Part shown: piece after piece, positions 42,754 to 51,046 of the stretch
Layout: the number at the start of each line of letters is the position of its first letter
Numbering within the stretch: the stretch's first letter is position 1
NCBI GenBank assembly: GCA_017395935.1
Contig: JAFQNL010000019.1
Location: forward strand, 1 to 64,000
Direction of reading: 5' to 3'
DNA length: 64,000 bases
Source of the DNA: Oscillospiraceae bacterium
GTDB lineage: Bacteria > Bacillota > Clostridia > Oscillospirales > Oscillospiraceae
Made by a program: the position numbers and the translations under genes
Notes under the pieces: model-generated
What the model was told of the DNA's origin: nothing
The model's database searches: none
Seen by the model: only the letters and a program-made list of their open reading frames with translations

Positions 42754-42788
42754 ACAATTAACTATGCCCATAGAAAAGAGGAACACCC

Positions 42789-45440
42789 ATGAAACTGATG
42801 GTTCTGGACGGCAACTCTATCGTTAACCGTGCATTTTATGGCGTCCGGCTGCTGAGCACCCGGGACGGCCTGTATACCAACGCCATTTTTGGCTTTCTGA
42901 ATATCCTTCAGAAATTGTTGGAAGAGGAGAAGCCGGAGGCTCTCTGCGTCACTTTTGACTTGAAGGCACCCACCTTCCGGCACAAGGCCTATGAGGGCTA
43001 CAAGGCTACCCGCCACGGAATGCCTGATGAGCTCGCCATGCAGATGCCGGTGCTGAAAGAGGTTCTGGACGCAATGAATATCCCCCGCTATGAGCTGGAG
43101 GGATGGGAGGCGGACGATCTTCTGGGCACCATCTCCCGCAAATGCGAAGCGGCCGGCTGGGACTGCGCTATTGTGACCGGAGATAAGGACTCTCTTCAGC
43201 TCATCACTGACCATACCAAGGTCAAGCTGGTCACCTCCCGGATGGGGCAGACGACCACCCGAGACATGACTCCGGAGAGCTTCCGGGAGGAGTATGGTTT
43301 TGATCCTATCCATATGATCGATCTGAAGGGACTCATGGGCGATAGCTCGGACAATATCCCGGGTGTCAAGGGCATTGGTGAAAAGACGGCTATGACCCTG
43401 ATTCAGACGTACGGCTCGATCGAGGGACTTTACGCCGACTTTGAAGCGGCTGCCCTCAAGCCTGCCCAGCGTAAAAAGTTGGATGAGGGACGGGAGATGG
43501 CCAAGCTCTCCTATGACCTGGCTTCTATTCGCTGCGATGCTCCCATTGTATTCTCTCCTGAGGATGCCCTGCGCCGGGAGGTAAACAACGATGCCCTGTA
43601 TCCGCTGTTTCTGAAGCTGGAGTTTTCCAAGTTTATTGAACGATTCGGACTCACGCCTCCGGAGGAAGAGGAGGCCCAGCAACCTGAAGTTCTGGTAACC
43701 GCTGTGGACGTTCTCTCCGAAGGACAGATGGGTGAGATCTTCCCCCTTCTGGAGCAGGCCCATCATGTTGTCCTGCTTCCGCTCCCCAGTCTGGACGGCG
43801 TCACCATTTCCCTTGGCGAGAGTGATCAGCGAAGCTGGCTCTATGATATCCGTCAGAGCCATTATGAAGGCGACTATACCGCCCTGCTCCGCCGCCTCTT
43901 CTCCGGCGGCATCAATAAGGTGGTCCACGGACTTAAGGCCCTCTGTAACGCGCTCGTGGCGGAAGGCCTTCCTATGGAAGGATTTGTCTTCGATACCGAG
44001 CTTGCCGCCTATCTGCTGGATCCCACCGCGGGCAGCTATGAGCTGAGAAAGCTGGCTATGAGCTACTTTAAGCGGGATATGGAAATGTCCGTCGCCTACT
44101 ATAATGAAGAGGCCTTCTCTGCGCTCTCCGACGACCTGAAGGCCCAGACGCAGTGGTATGAGGATACTGCTCTGATTGAAGCGCTCTATGAAGTCCAGCA
44201 GCCTCAGCTGGCCGAACAGGGATTGATTGACCTGCTGGAGCAAGTAGAGATGCCCCTCTGTCCGGTGCTGGCCGAGATGGAGCAGGCGGGCTTTTTGGTC
44301 GACCGAAAGGCGCTGGCTGACTTTGGACAGATGTTGTCGGAGAACATCGACCGAATTCAGCAGGAGATTTATGCCCTTGCCGGCAAACAGTTCAATATCA
44401 ATTCCACACAGCAGCTGGGCACGGTCCTCTTTGAAGATCTGGGGCTGCACAGCTTTAAAAAGACAAAGCGCGGCTATTCTACCAGTGCTGAGGTGCTGGA
44501 GAAACTCCGCCCCTACCATGAGATTGTCCCGCTTATTCTGGAATATCGCCAGCTTTCCAAACTCAAGAGCACCTATGTGGACGGCCTGACCAAGGTCATC
44601 GGCCCAGACGGTCGGATCCACACCAGTTTCCAGAACACCGTAACTGCTACCGGCCGGCTTTCCTCTGTGGAACCCAACCTTCAGAATATCCCCGTTCGTA
44701 CGCCGCTGGGCGCCGAGATGAGAAAGATGTTTATGGCAAAGCCGGGCCATGTATTGGTTGACGCCGACTATTCTCAGATCGAACTCCGTATCCTTGCCCA
44801 TATCGCGGCGGATGAAGCTATGCTGGAGGGTTTCCGGACCGGGGCTGATATCCACACTGCCACCGCGGCTCAGGTCTTTGGCGTTGAAGAGGATCAGGTG
44901 ACCCGTGAGATGCGCTCGTCCGCCAAGGCGGTCAATTTCGGTATCGTCTATGGTATCTCTGCCTTCTCTCTGGCGGAGGATATTGGTGTCCCCCAGTGGA
45001 AAGCCAAGGAATATATGGAGCGCTATTTTGAAAAATACGCGGGTATCCGTAACTACCAGAAGTCCATTGTCGCTCAGGCGAAGGAGCAGGGCTATGTGGC
45101 CACAGAGATGGGCCGCCGCCGCTGGCTCCCTGAACTCAAAAGCTCTAACTTCAATCTCCGCTCCTTTGGAGAGCGGGTTGCGCTGAATATGCCCATTCAG
45201 GGCACAGCTGCCGATATTATTAAGTTAGCCATGGTCCGGGTCCAGCAGCGGCTGAAAGCGGAAGGACTGGCAGGACGTCTGGTCCTGCAGGTTCATGACG
45301 AGCTGATTGTAGAGTGTCCGGAAGCCGAGGGGGAACGGGTAGCAAGGCTGCTGGAAGAGGAGATGGAGCAGGCTGTCAGTCTCTCTGTCCCCCTGCTTGC
45401 TGAGGCCAAAATCGGCCGTGCCTGGTCTGATGCCCATTGA
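42789..45440 (+). CDS. polA: DNA polymerase I
   Basis: Repair and Okazaki-fragment polymerase, 883 aa. The N-terminal 5' nuclease (about 1-290) has VLDGNSIVNRAFYG, GWEADDLLGT and the metal-site run DLKGLMGDSSDNIPGVKGIGEKTA. The middle region (about 300-480) keeps the fold but lacks the DxE and other acidic residues of a working 3'-5' exonuclease. The polymerase has motif A DADYSQIELR (D658), motif B RSSAKAVNFGIVYG and motif C QVHDELI (D837). It starts a plus-strand run with a GNAT gene, rimI and tsaD. Confidence 0.97.
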   Translation: MKLMVLDGNSIVNRAFYGVRLLSTRDGLYTNAIFGFLNILQKLLEEEKPEALCVTFDLKAPTFRHKAYEGYKATRHGMPDELAMQMPVLKEVLDAMNIPRYELEGWEADDLLGTISRKCEAAGWDCAIVTGDKDSLQLITDHTKVKLVTSRMGQTTTRDMTPESFREEYGFDPIHMIDLKGLMGDSSDNIPGVKGIGEKTAMTLIQTYGSIEGLYADFEAAALKPAQRKKLDEGREMAKLSYDLASIRCDAPIVFSPEDALRREVNNDALYPLFLKLEFSKFIERFGLTPPEEEEAQQPEVLVTAVDVLSEGQMGEIFPLLEQAHHVVLLPLPSLDGVTISLGESDQRSWLYDIRQSHYEGDYTALLRRLFSGGINKVVHGLKALCNALVAEGLPMEGFVFDTELAAYLLDPTAGSYELRKLAMSYFKRDMEMSVAYYNEEAFSALSDDLKAQTQWYEDTALIEALYEVQQPQLAEQGLIDLLEQVEMPLCPVLAEMEQAGFLVDRKALADFGQMLSENIDRIQQEIYALAGKQFNINSTQQLGTVLFEDLGLHSFKKTKRGYSTSAEVLEKLRPYHEIVPLILEYRQLSKLKSTYVDGLTKVIGPDGRIHTSFQNTVTATGRLSSVEPNLQNIPVRTPLGAEMRKMFMAKPGHVLVDADYSQIELRILAHIAADEAMLEGFRTGADIHTATAAQVFGVEEDQVTREMRSSAKAVNFGIVYGISAFSLAEDIGVPQWKAKEYMERYFEKYAGIRNYQKSIVAQAKEQGYVATEMGRRRWLPELKSSNFNLRSFGERVALNMPIQGTAADIIKLAMVRVQQRLKAEGLAGRLVLQVHDELIVECPEAEGERVARLLEEEMEQAVSLSVPLLAEAKIGRAWSDAH

Positions 45441-45454
45441 CAGAAGGAGATTCT

Positions 45455-45943
45455 ATGAACATTCGTACCGCGTCCTATGAGGATCTGGATGCTATTGCCC
45501 AGCTGGAACTGACCTGCTTCCGCCCGGCTCAGGCAGCTGATCGATCGGTTTTTGAGGGGAGACTGGGCGTTTATCCCGACCATTTTTGGCTCATGGAAGA
45601 GAAGGGACAGCTGATTGCCATGGTAGACGGCCTTGCGACTGACGAGGCCGATCTGCTGGACGATCTGATGTATAATCCTGCTCACCATGATCCGTCAGGC
45701 CGATGGCAGATGCTTTTTGGGGTCATTACCCACCCTGATTACCGTCGCTGCCACGTGATGACTCGTCTGCTCGCGCAGGTTATTTCTGACACCCGTGCCC
45801 GGGGCAAGTGTGGGCTTGTCCTTACCTGTCTGGGCGAGATGCTGGACTTCTACAGCCGATTCGGCTTTCAAAGCGAGGGCAGAGCGAAGTCCGTACATAA
45901 CGGTCTGGAGCTCTATCAGATGCGCCTCACCTTTTCCGACTAA
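45455..45943 (+). CDS. GNAT-family N-acetyltransferase
   Basis: 162-residue acetyltransferase of the AANAT/AttT-like type. GVITHPDYRRCHVMTRLL (near residues 95-112) is the acetyl-CoA-binding motif A with a slightly altered Q/RxxGxG/A (RRCHVM), and DFYSRFGFQSEG is the motif B region. The ATG at 45455 follows GAAGGAG; an in-frame start at 45437 overlaps polA. Substrate unknown. Confidence 0.85.
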   Translation: MNIRTASYEDLDAIAQLELTCFRPAQAADRSVFEGRLGVYPDHFWLMEEKGQLIAMVDGLATDEADLLDDLMYNPAHHDPSGRWQMLFGVITHPDYRRCHVMTRLLAQVISDTRARGKCGLVLTCLGEMLDFYSRFGFQSEGRAKSVHNGLELYQMRLTFSD

Positions 45944-45955
45944 GGAGACTAAATT

Positions 45956-46468
45956 ATGAACCAATTCAAACCAGTTGTGGCCTCGGTGCCCATGAAGAGC
46001 GTCGAGCCCATTGCTTATAAACTGGTCCCCATGGACCGCGAGCTGATTCCCCAGATCGCTCAGCTGGAACGGCTCAGCTTCTCTCTGCCCTGGACAGAGG
46101 AGATGCTGCTGGAGGAACTGGAGAGCATGACCGGATCGGTCATTGTGGCGGTCGATAAGGATCGGAATGTGCTGGGCTATGCCAGTATTACAGTCGTGCT
46201 GGACGAAGGCTACATCAATAATATCGCCGTCCAGCGGAAGTATCGCCGTATGGGTCTGGGCAGCGATCTGCTGGGTGTTTTCATTCGTTTTGCCGAGGCC
46301 CAGAAGCTGTCTTTCCTGACGCTGGAGGTTCGTGATACCAATCTGGCCGCCCGCAGCCTTTACAGCAAGTTTGGCTTCCGGGAAGTGGGCCGGAGAAAGA
46401 ACTACTATGATCAGCCCCGGGAGGATGCAATCCTCATGACCCGGTTTTTTAAGGAGGAACAGGTATGA
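45956..46468 (+). CDS. rimI: Ribosomal-protein-alanine acetyltransferase RimI
   Basis: GNAT enzyme that acetylates the N-terminal alanine of S18 and possibly other proteins, 170 aa. Motifs: LERLSFSLPWTEEMLLEEL, the CoA site VQRKYRRMGLGSDLL and LEVRDTNLAARSLYSKFGF.EVGRRKNYY, the last diagnostic for RimI. Its position directly ahead of tsaD (4-bp ATGA overlap) is the common arrangement in Bacillota. An N-terminal extension of about 20 residues before the usual start is odd, but AGGAG fits the ATG at 45956. Confidence 0.92.
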   Translation: MNQFKPVVASVPMKSVEPIAYKLVPMDRELIPQIAQLERLSFSLPWTEEMLLEELESMTGSVIVAVDKDRNVLGYASITVVLDEGYINNIAVQRKYRRMGLGSDLLGVFIRFAEAQKLSFLTLEVRDTNLAARSLYSKFGFREVGRRKNYYDQPREDAILMTRFFKEEQV

Positions 46469-47484
46469 TTATTTTGGCTGTGGAATCCTCCTGTGACGAG
46501 ACTGCCGTTGCTCTGGTCAGAGATGGCCGTACCGTCCTGTCTGACGCAATCGCATCCCAGATTGATATGCATACCATCTATGGAGGCGTTGTCCCTGAGA
46601 TCGCGTCCCGAAAGCATCTGGAGGCCATTACCGTTATGGCGGATCAGGCTCTGGCTCAGGCCGGCCTTCGGCGCGGTGATATCGACGCTGTCGCCTGTAC
46701 CTACGCTCCCGGTCTGATCGGCGCTGTGCTGGTTGGTGTCAATTTCGCGAAAAGTGTGGCTGCCGGACTGGGCGTCCCCCTCATTCCTGTCCACCATATC
46801 CGGGGCCATATCGCCGCCAACTATATTACCCATCCCGATCTGGAGCCTCCCTTCCTGTGCCTTTGCGTCTCCGGCGGCAATACTATGCTCGTAGACGTAA
46901 AAGACTATACCCATATGGAGCTGCTGGGAGCTACCCGGGACGACGCTGCCGGAGAGTGCTTTGACAAGGTTGCACGGGTTTTGGGGATCGGCTATCCCGG
47001 AGGCGGCCCCATGGACCGTTTGGCCCGGGGGGGAGACGACAAAAAGTACAGGCTGCCCCGTTCAAAAGTAGATGATGCTCCTCTGGATATGTCGTTCTCC
47101 GGCCTGAAGACGGCTGCCCTCAACCTGCTGCACAACGCTCAGCAGAAGGAGGAGGAACTGGATCTGCCCTCCTTTGCCGCCTCCTTTGGCGCTGCGGTCA
47201 GCGATGAGCTGGTGCCCCGTGTTATCGAGGCGGCCAAACTCACCGGATACGGCAAAGTGGCTGCTGCCGGTGGTGTATCGGCAAACAGCCGGATCCGCAG
47301 AGATCTGGAGCGTGCCTGCGAAAGGGAAGGACTCCGGCTTTATCTGCCCCAGCTTAAGCTCTGCGGTGATAATGGCGCCATGATTGGCTGTCAGGCCTAT
47401 TATGAATATCTTGCTGGCAATACTGCCGATCACTCCCTCAACGGGTTTGCCAGCCGTGATATCGGACAGGAAAACTGGAAATGA
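46465..47484 (+). CDS. tsaD: tRNA threonylcarbamoyladenosine transferase TsaD
   Basis: Catalytic subunit for t6A37 formation in ANN-decoding tRNAs, 339 aa. It has ESSCDETAVAL at the N-terminus, the metal-binding HxxxH (H111, H115 in HHIRGH), FLCLCVSGGNTMLV, GECFDKVARVLGIGYPGGGPMDRLA and GGVSANSRIRRDL. Full length. No tsaB was seen in the window. Confidence 0.97.
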   Translation: MIILAVESSCDETAVALVRDGRTVLSDAIASQIDMHTIYGGVVPEIASRKHLEAITVMADQALAQAGLRRGDIDAVACTYAPGLIGAVLVGVNFAKSVAAGLGVPLIPVHHIRGHIAANYITHPDLEPPFLCLCVSGGNTMLVDVKDYTHMELLGATRDDAAGECFDKVARVLGIGYPGGGPMDRLARGGDDKKYRLPRSKVDDAPLDMSFSGLKTAALNLLHNAQQKEEELDLPSFAASFGAAVSDELVPRVIEAAKLTGYGKVAAAGGVSANSRIRRDLERACEREGLRLYLPQLKLCGDNGAMIGCQAYYEYLAGNTADHSLNGFASRDIGQENWK

Positions 47485-47486
47485 GA

Positions 47487-47511
47487 TTATGTCAACTGCA
47501 GTTTGACATAA
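47487..47511. promoter_or_regulatory. Inverted repeat just after tsaD
   Basis: TTATGTCAA and TTGACATAA form a perfect 9-bp inverted repeat separated by CTGCAGT. There is no U-run, so it is a poor terminator; it could be an operator or an RNA end-stabilising hairpin. Confidence 0.5.
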
Positions 47512-47851
47512 TGAGCGCTGCGGATCCTGCTGTCTGTTACCAAAGCGCGGAAAAATACCCGGATCTGCTTGGAAAAAGTCCGGTGGATCTTGTGTAAAAG
47601 CCTGTGGAAAATGTGGATAACTCTCTGTAAAACTCTGGTTGCATCTGTCGTTATGGAGCAAAGATGGAACGTCGTGTCAAGAGGGAGGAGCCGTGTTTTT
47701 GTCTGCGGTGCCAGAAAATATTCAACAACAATTTTGTAATCGGTTTGTAACTTCTCATAATTGACAAAGAACCGGCCCGGAAACGCCTTACGACAGATTA
47801 CAGCAAGTATTACCCCCTTGCGGCCGGATTTTTGCTTCCTGTCGGAAACAG
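47512..47851. other. Intergenic region between tsaD and trpS
   Basis: The whole gap (47485-47924) is 440 bp. It holds the inverted repeat at 47487, three DnaA-box-like sites at 47591-47620 and the trpS promoter. No credible coding region is seen. Confidence 0.6.
47591..47620 (-). promoter_or_regulatory. Cluster of three DnaA-box sequences
   Basis: Read on the minus strand: TTATCCACA (47620-47612, perfect consensus), TTTTCCACA (47611-47603, adjacent) and TTTTACACA (47599-47591); all fit TTWTNCACA. The first two abut head to tail with a 9-bp period. No dnaA or dnaN lies in the window, so this is not an ordinary oriC. Confidence 0.65.
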
Positions 47852-47880
47852 TTGCCTTTCCGAAAGTGGTATGTTATAAT
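47852..47880 (+). promoter_or_regulatory. trpS promoter
   Basis: TTGCCT (47852-47857), 17-bp spacer, TATAAT (47875-47880). The leader of about 38 nt is too short for a T-box. Confidence 0.78.
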
Positions 47881-47924
47881 AACGTATTACATTTTGTAAC
47901 CAACGAGAAAAGGTCGTGTGTATT

Positions 47925-48923
47925 ATGGAAAAGAAGGGGACTATGCTCTCCGGTATCAAGCCCAGCGGTGAGCTGACTCTGGGTTCCTATCTGGGTGCTA
48001 TTAAGAACTGGGCAGAGCGTGCTGACCAGTATGACTGCTATTACTTTATGGCTGACCTGCATGCCATTACCGTCCGGCAGAAGCCTGCCGATCTGCGCCG
48101 GCGTACGCTGGAGCAGCTGGCTCAGTATATCGCCTGCGGTCTGGACCCCGAGCGCAATACCCTGTTTATTCAGAGCCACGTTCCCCAACACGCGGAGCTG
48201 GGTTGGGTGGTCAACTGCTATTCCATGTTCGGCGAACTGAGCCGGATGACTCAGTTCAAGGATAAGAGCGCCAAGAATGCTGACAATATCAATGGCGGTC
48301 TCTTTACCTATCCCGCTCTCATGGCTGCAGATATTCTCCTCTATCAGCCGGATTACGTCCCTGTAGGCGAGGATCAGAAGCAGCACGTAGAGCTGACCCG
48401 AGCTGTTGCGCGCCGGTTCAACGGTGTTTACGGCGACGTGTTCAAGATCCCCGAGACTTTTGTGCCCAAGGTGGGCGCCCGAATCATGTCTCTGACCAAT
48501 CCTACTGCTAAGATGAGCAAATCTGAGGACGAGGATGCCGGTCGTATCGCTCTGATGGATAAGCCCGAGGATATTATGCGCATCTTCAAGCGGGCCGTCA
48601 CTGACAGTGAGAACTCCGTCCGCTTTGACCGGGAAAACAAGCCCGGTATCTCAAACCTGATGACCATCTACTCTGCCGTTACCGGCAAGAGCTATGACGA
48701 GATTACTGCCGAATTCGACGGTAAGGGCTATGGAGCGTTCAAGCTGGCTGTTGGTGAGAGCGTTGTGGAGATGCTCCGTCCTATCCGGGAAGAGAGCACC
48801 CGTCTGCTCACTGATAAGGGCTATCTGGAGTCTGTCTACCGGGCCGGTGCCGAAAAGGCTGGTTATATGGCCAATAAGACCCTGCGCAAGGTCTATAAGA
48901 AGGTGGGCTTTGTTCCCCGCTGA
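47925..48923 (+). CDS. trpS: Tryptophanyl-tRNA synthetase
   Basis: Class I aminoacyl-tRNA synthetase, 332 aa. The HIGH-type motif is SGELTLGSYLGA near the N-terminus and KMSKS is present as AKMSKSEDED. It also has YFMADLHAITV, YPALMAADILLY, VPVGEDQKQHVELTRAVARRFN and GISNLMTIYSAVTG. ATG 47925 is preferred; GTG 47916 and ATG 47943 are alternatives because the ribosome binding site (AAAGG) is loosely spaced. tagO/wecA follows after 34 bp. Confidence 0.96.
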   Translation: MEKKGTMLSGIKPSGELTLGSYLGAIKNWAERADQYDCYYFMADLHAITVRQKPADLRRRTLEQLAQYIACGLDPERNTLFIQSHVPQHAELGWVVNCYSMFGELSRMTQFKDKSAKNADNINGGLFTYPALMAADILLYQPDYVPVGEDQKQHVELTRAVARRFNGVYGDVFKIPETFVPKVGARIMSLTNPTAKMSKSEDEDAGRIALMDKPEDIMRIFKRAVTDSENSVRFDRENKPGISNLMTIYSAVTGKSYDEITAEFDGKGYGAFKLAVGESVVEMLRPIREESTRLLTDKGYLESVYRAGAEKAGYMANKTLRKVYKKVGFVPR

Positions 48924-48957
48924 GGGGGCACCGGACTCGAAAGGGGTCTAACCTGCG

Positions 48958-50112
48958 ATGAATGAATTCAATTATCACTCTCTGGCCATTGTGGTGGCCG
49001 CCCTGCTGGTGGCAGCGCTGGTGACCATGGTGACCATGCCGCTGGTGCGTCTTTTGGCCGTCAAGCTGGGCGCTATTGATATGCCCGGCATTAAGGGTAC
49101 AGACTCGGAACGGCACCTGCACACCAATCCCACTCCCAGAATGGGTGGTCTTGCCATTTTCCTCGGCTTCTGTACTGCCTTTGCCATGTTCCTGCACCTA
49201 AATCAGCGACTGACGGCTATGATGATCGGCGCGCTGATTATTGTGATCGTTGGTATGATCGACGATTGCAGAGGACTTTCGGCGGGGATCAAGTTTATAT
49301 TCCAGATTATCGCCGCTACCATCGCTGTGATGGGCGGCAGCGTGATCCGCTATTTCGGAGTCCCCTCCTTTATCTCTGAAACCGGACATTTCAATCTGGG
49401 TATTCTGGCCGTTCCCGTCTCCGTCTTCTGGATTGTGCTTATTACCAACGCCGTTAACCTGATTGATGGTTTGGATGGTCTGGCCGCTGGCGTCTCTGCT
49501 ATTTCTTCGGTCTGTCTGGTCATTATCTCGCTGGGCTACTCCGACATGACTGTGGCCGTCCTCTGTGCCGCTCTGGCTGGCGGCTGTATTGGCTTTTTGC
49601 CCTTTAATGTGAGTCCGGCCCGGATCTTTATGGGCGATACCGGCGCTACCTTTATTGGCTTTATTCTGGCGGTTGCTTCGATTCAGGGCCTGTTTAAGAT
49701 GTATGCGTTGATTTCTTTCGCCGTACCCTTCTGTACGCTGGGCCTGCCTATTTTCGATGTCTGCTTTGCCGTTATCTCCCGGGTGAGCCACGGAGAGAAC
49801 CCCATGAAAGCCGACCGGAAACATGTCCACTACCGCCTTATGGATATGGGCCTGACCAAGCAGCAGACGGTAGCTGTACTCTATATCATTTCCGCCCTGC
49901 TGGGTGTCTCTGCCGTTCTTCTGTCTACTTCTGACAGCGGCCGCTTCCTTCCTCTTATTCTGGCCTTTGCCCTGCTGGGTTGGGCTGCCTACACCTTCTA
50001 TCGCCATCGGAAAGCCTACCTCAAGGGCGACTTCCGTCCCAATCGTGGCGGAAAGGCTCCTGATGTCCGGATTCCCAGTCAGAAGAGAGACGAGGACGGC
50101 CATCAGAGCTGA
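48958..50112 (+). CDS. tagO: Undecaprenyl-phosphate GlcNAc-1-phosphate transferase (TagO/WecA type)
   Basis: Polytopic MraY/WecA-superfamily enzyme that starts wall teichoic acid or other envelope glycan synthesis on undecaprenyl phosphate. The 384-residue protein has GMIDDCRGL (about 97-105), the metal/phosphate motif NLIDGLDGLAAG (about 165-176), FMGDTGATFIGF (about 222-233) and the cytoplasmic HVHYRLMDMG. About ten membrane helices and a basic C-terminal tail. It converges on the small-gene operon, overlapping its last gene by 10 bp. Confidence 0.92.
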   Translation: MNEFNYHSLAIVVAALLVAALVTMVTMPLVRLLAVKLGAIDMPGIKGTDSERHLHTNPTPRMGGLAIFLGFCTAFAMFLHLNQRLTAMMIGALIIVIVGMIDDCRGLSAGIKFIFQIIAATIAVMGGSVIRYFGVPSFISETGHFNLGILAVPVSVFWIVLITNAVNLIDGLDGLAAGVSAISSVCLVIISLGYSDMTVAVLCAALAGGCIGFLPFNVSPARIFMGDTGATFIGFILAVASIQGLFKMYALISFAVPFCTLGLPIFDVCFAVISRVSHGENPMKADRKHVHYRLMDMGLTKQQTVAVLYIISALLGVSAVLLSTSDSGRFLPLILAFALLGWAAYTFYRHRKAYLKGDFRPNRGGKAPDVRIPSQKRDEDGHQS

Positions 50113-50303
50113 CCGGGGGCGAGCAATATCGTCAGCGCAAGGATAAACAGCCACTCCGGATCTTCTGTCTCCGCATAGAGATAGAGCAGGATCAGCAGCA
50201 GGAGAAGATCTCCGCTGTCCAGCTGCATCAGTCCCAGCCGCTTAAAAATGCCGGCAATGCCGGCATTTTTGTTTCCCGACGTTCCGGGCGGGCAGTTATT
50301 CAT
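50103..50303 (-). CDS. Small membrane protein, 66 aa, unrecognised
   Basis: Short protein with a Gly/Pro/Asn-rich N-terminus and one or two hydrophobic segments (LDSGDLLLLLILLYLYAETEDPEWLFILALTILLA). The LDSGDLLLLLILLYL core resembles small unannotated proteins of sporulating Clostridia, from memory only. The ATG at 50303 overlaps the preceding gene by 8 bp, and the stop overlaps the tail of the convergent tagO gene. Confidence 0.72.
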   Translation of the reverse strand: MNNCPPGTSGNKNAGIAGIFKRLGLMQLDSGDLLLLLILLYLYAETEDPEWLFILALTILLAPGQL

Positions 50304-50700
50304 GGCCCTCGTCTCCCATCTGCTCCAAGGCTGAACTTAATATCCGGCCCAGCCGTGCCAGCTGCATGGCCTGTTCCAGCCGATCACGCTTTTCCCGGGG
50401 GAGAAAAGGTTCTAACGCCCTCAGCAGACGAACTTTGTCGTCCTCCTGCTGTTGGAACTGACCGAGCAGAGGAAGCAGCCGTGCCAGCTTAGTCAGATCT
50501 GCGCCTTGAAGCAGTCCGGTCAAATCACCCAGCGGGTCTCCCTGCCTCTCTTTCCCGGGGGCCTCCTTTGCTGGCTCCGCCTCTGGCTTCTGTCCCTGAC
50601 TGCCGAGCTCTCCGGAAAGACTTCCGGCCAGTGCCATGATCTGTTCCATAGCGGAAGGGGAGGAGAGGATCTCATTCAGTTTTTCCTCAAAGTCTGCCAT
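50296..50700 (-). CDS. Hypothetical helical protein, 134 aa
   Basis: Soluble, mostly helical protein: MADFEEKLNEILSSPSAMEQIMALAGSL, then a charged Gln/Glu/Lys/Pro linker (about 34-54) and a helical C-terminus (LTKLARLLPLLGQFQQQ, KVRLLRALEPFLPREKRDRLEQAMQLARL). No named family recognised. It lies 22 bp after the 85-aa gene and overlaps the 66-aa membrane gene, so the three form an operon. Confidence 0.78.
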   Translation of the reverse strand: MADFEEKLNEILSSPSAMEQIMALAGSLSGELGSQGQKPEAEPAKEAPGKERQGDPLGDLTGLLQGADLTKLARLLPLLGQFQQQEDDKVRLLRALEPFLPREKRDRLEQAMQLARLGRILSSALEQMGDEGHE

Positions 50701-50722
50701 ATATCCTCCCCCTTAAACGGCC

Positions 50723-50980
50723 TTAAGGCTGTTTCAGCCGCTGTTCCAGTGCCTCGAATGCCTGATTTCCCTCGGGATCCTGCCGAAGTTTGTTGATCAT
50801 AGCCTCCAGAGGTTCTGTTTTTCCCTGACTGGCCTCGGTTGCTGCTTTGCTCAGATCCCCTCTGCTTTGAAGCAGTGCGATCAGCCGCTGCGCTTCTTGG
50901 GAGCGAAGCAGAGCTGACAACGCTTTGTGATCTCTCATAATCTCCTGCCCGTTGGCAGGATCTGCCGGCATCTTTGACAT
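50723..50980 (-). CDS. Hypothetical helical protein, 85 aa
   Basis: First gene of the three-gene small operon. The ATG at 50980 (MSKMPADPANGQE) is preceded by AGGAGG at 9 nt, much better than any longer in-frame start. The body is helical (HKALSALLRSQEAQRLIALLQSR, EPLEAMINKLRQDPEGNQAFEALEQRLKQ), and its pattern of short helices resembles the C-terminus of the adjacent 134-aa protein. No signal or membrane segment. Function unknown. Confidence 0.78.
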   Translation of the reverse strand: MSKMPADPANGQEIMRDHKALSALLRSQEAQRLIALLQSRGDLSKAATEASQGKTEPLEAMINKLRQDPEGNQAFEALEQRLKQP

Positions 50981-51046
50981 GACAGATTCCTCCTGTCCGG
51001 ATGGATTTGTTACCAGTATATGCACGCCTGAAAGGAGATGTGCCCT

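Noticed and set aside
42762..44855. Long minus-strand frame opposite polA
   Set aside because: PolA is full length with all polymerase motifs; the reverse frame is a composition effect.
47512..47851. Chromosomal origin between tsaD and trpS
   Set aside because: Only three DnaA boxes, no AT-rich unwinding tract and no dnaA, dnaN or rpmH nearby.
47881..47924. T-box riboswitch before trpS
   Set aside because: The predicted leader is only about 38 nt and has no T-box sequence or terminator.
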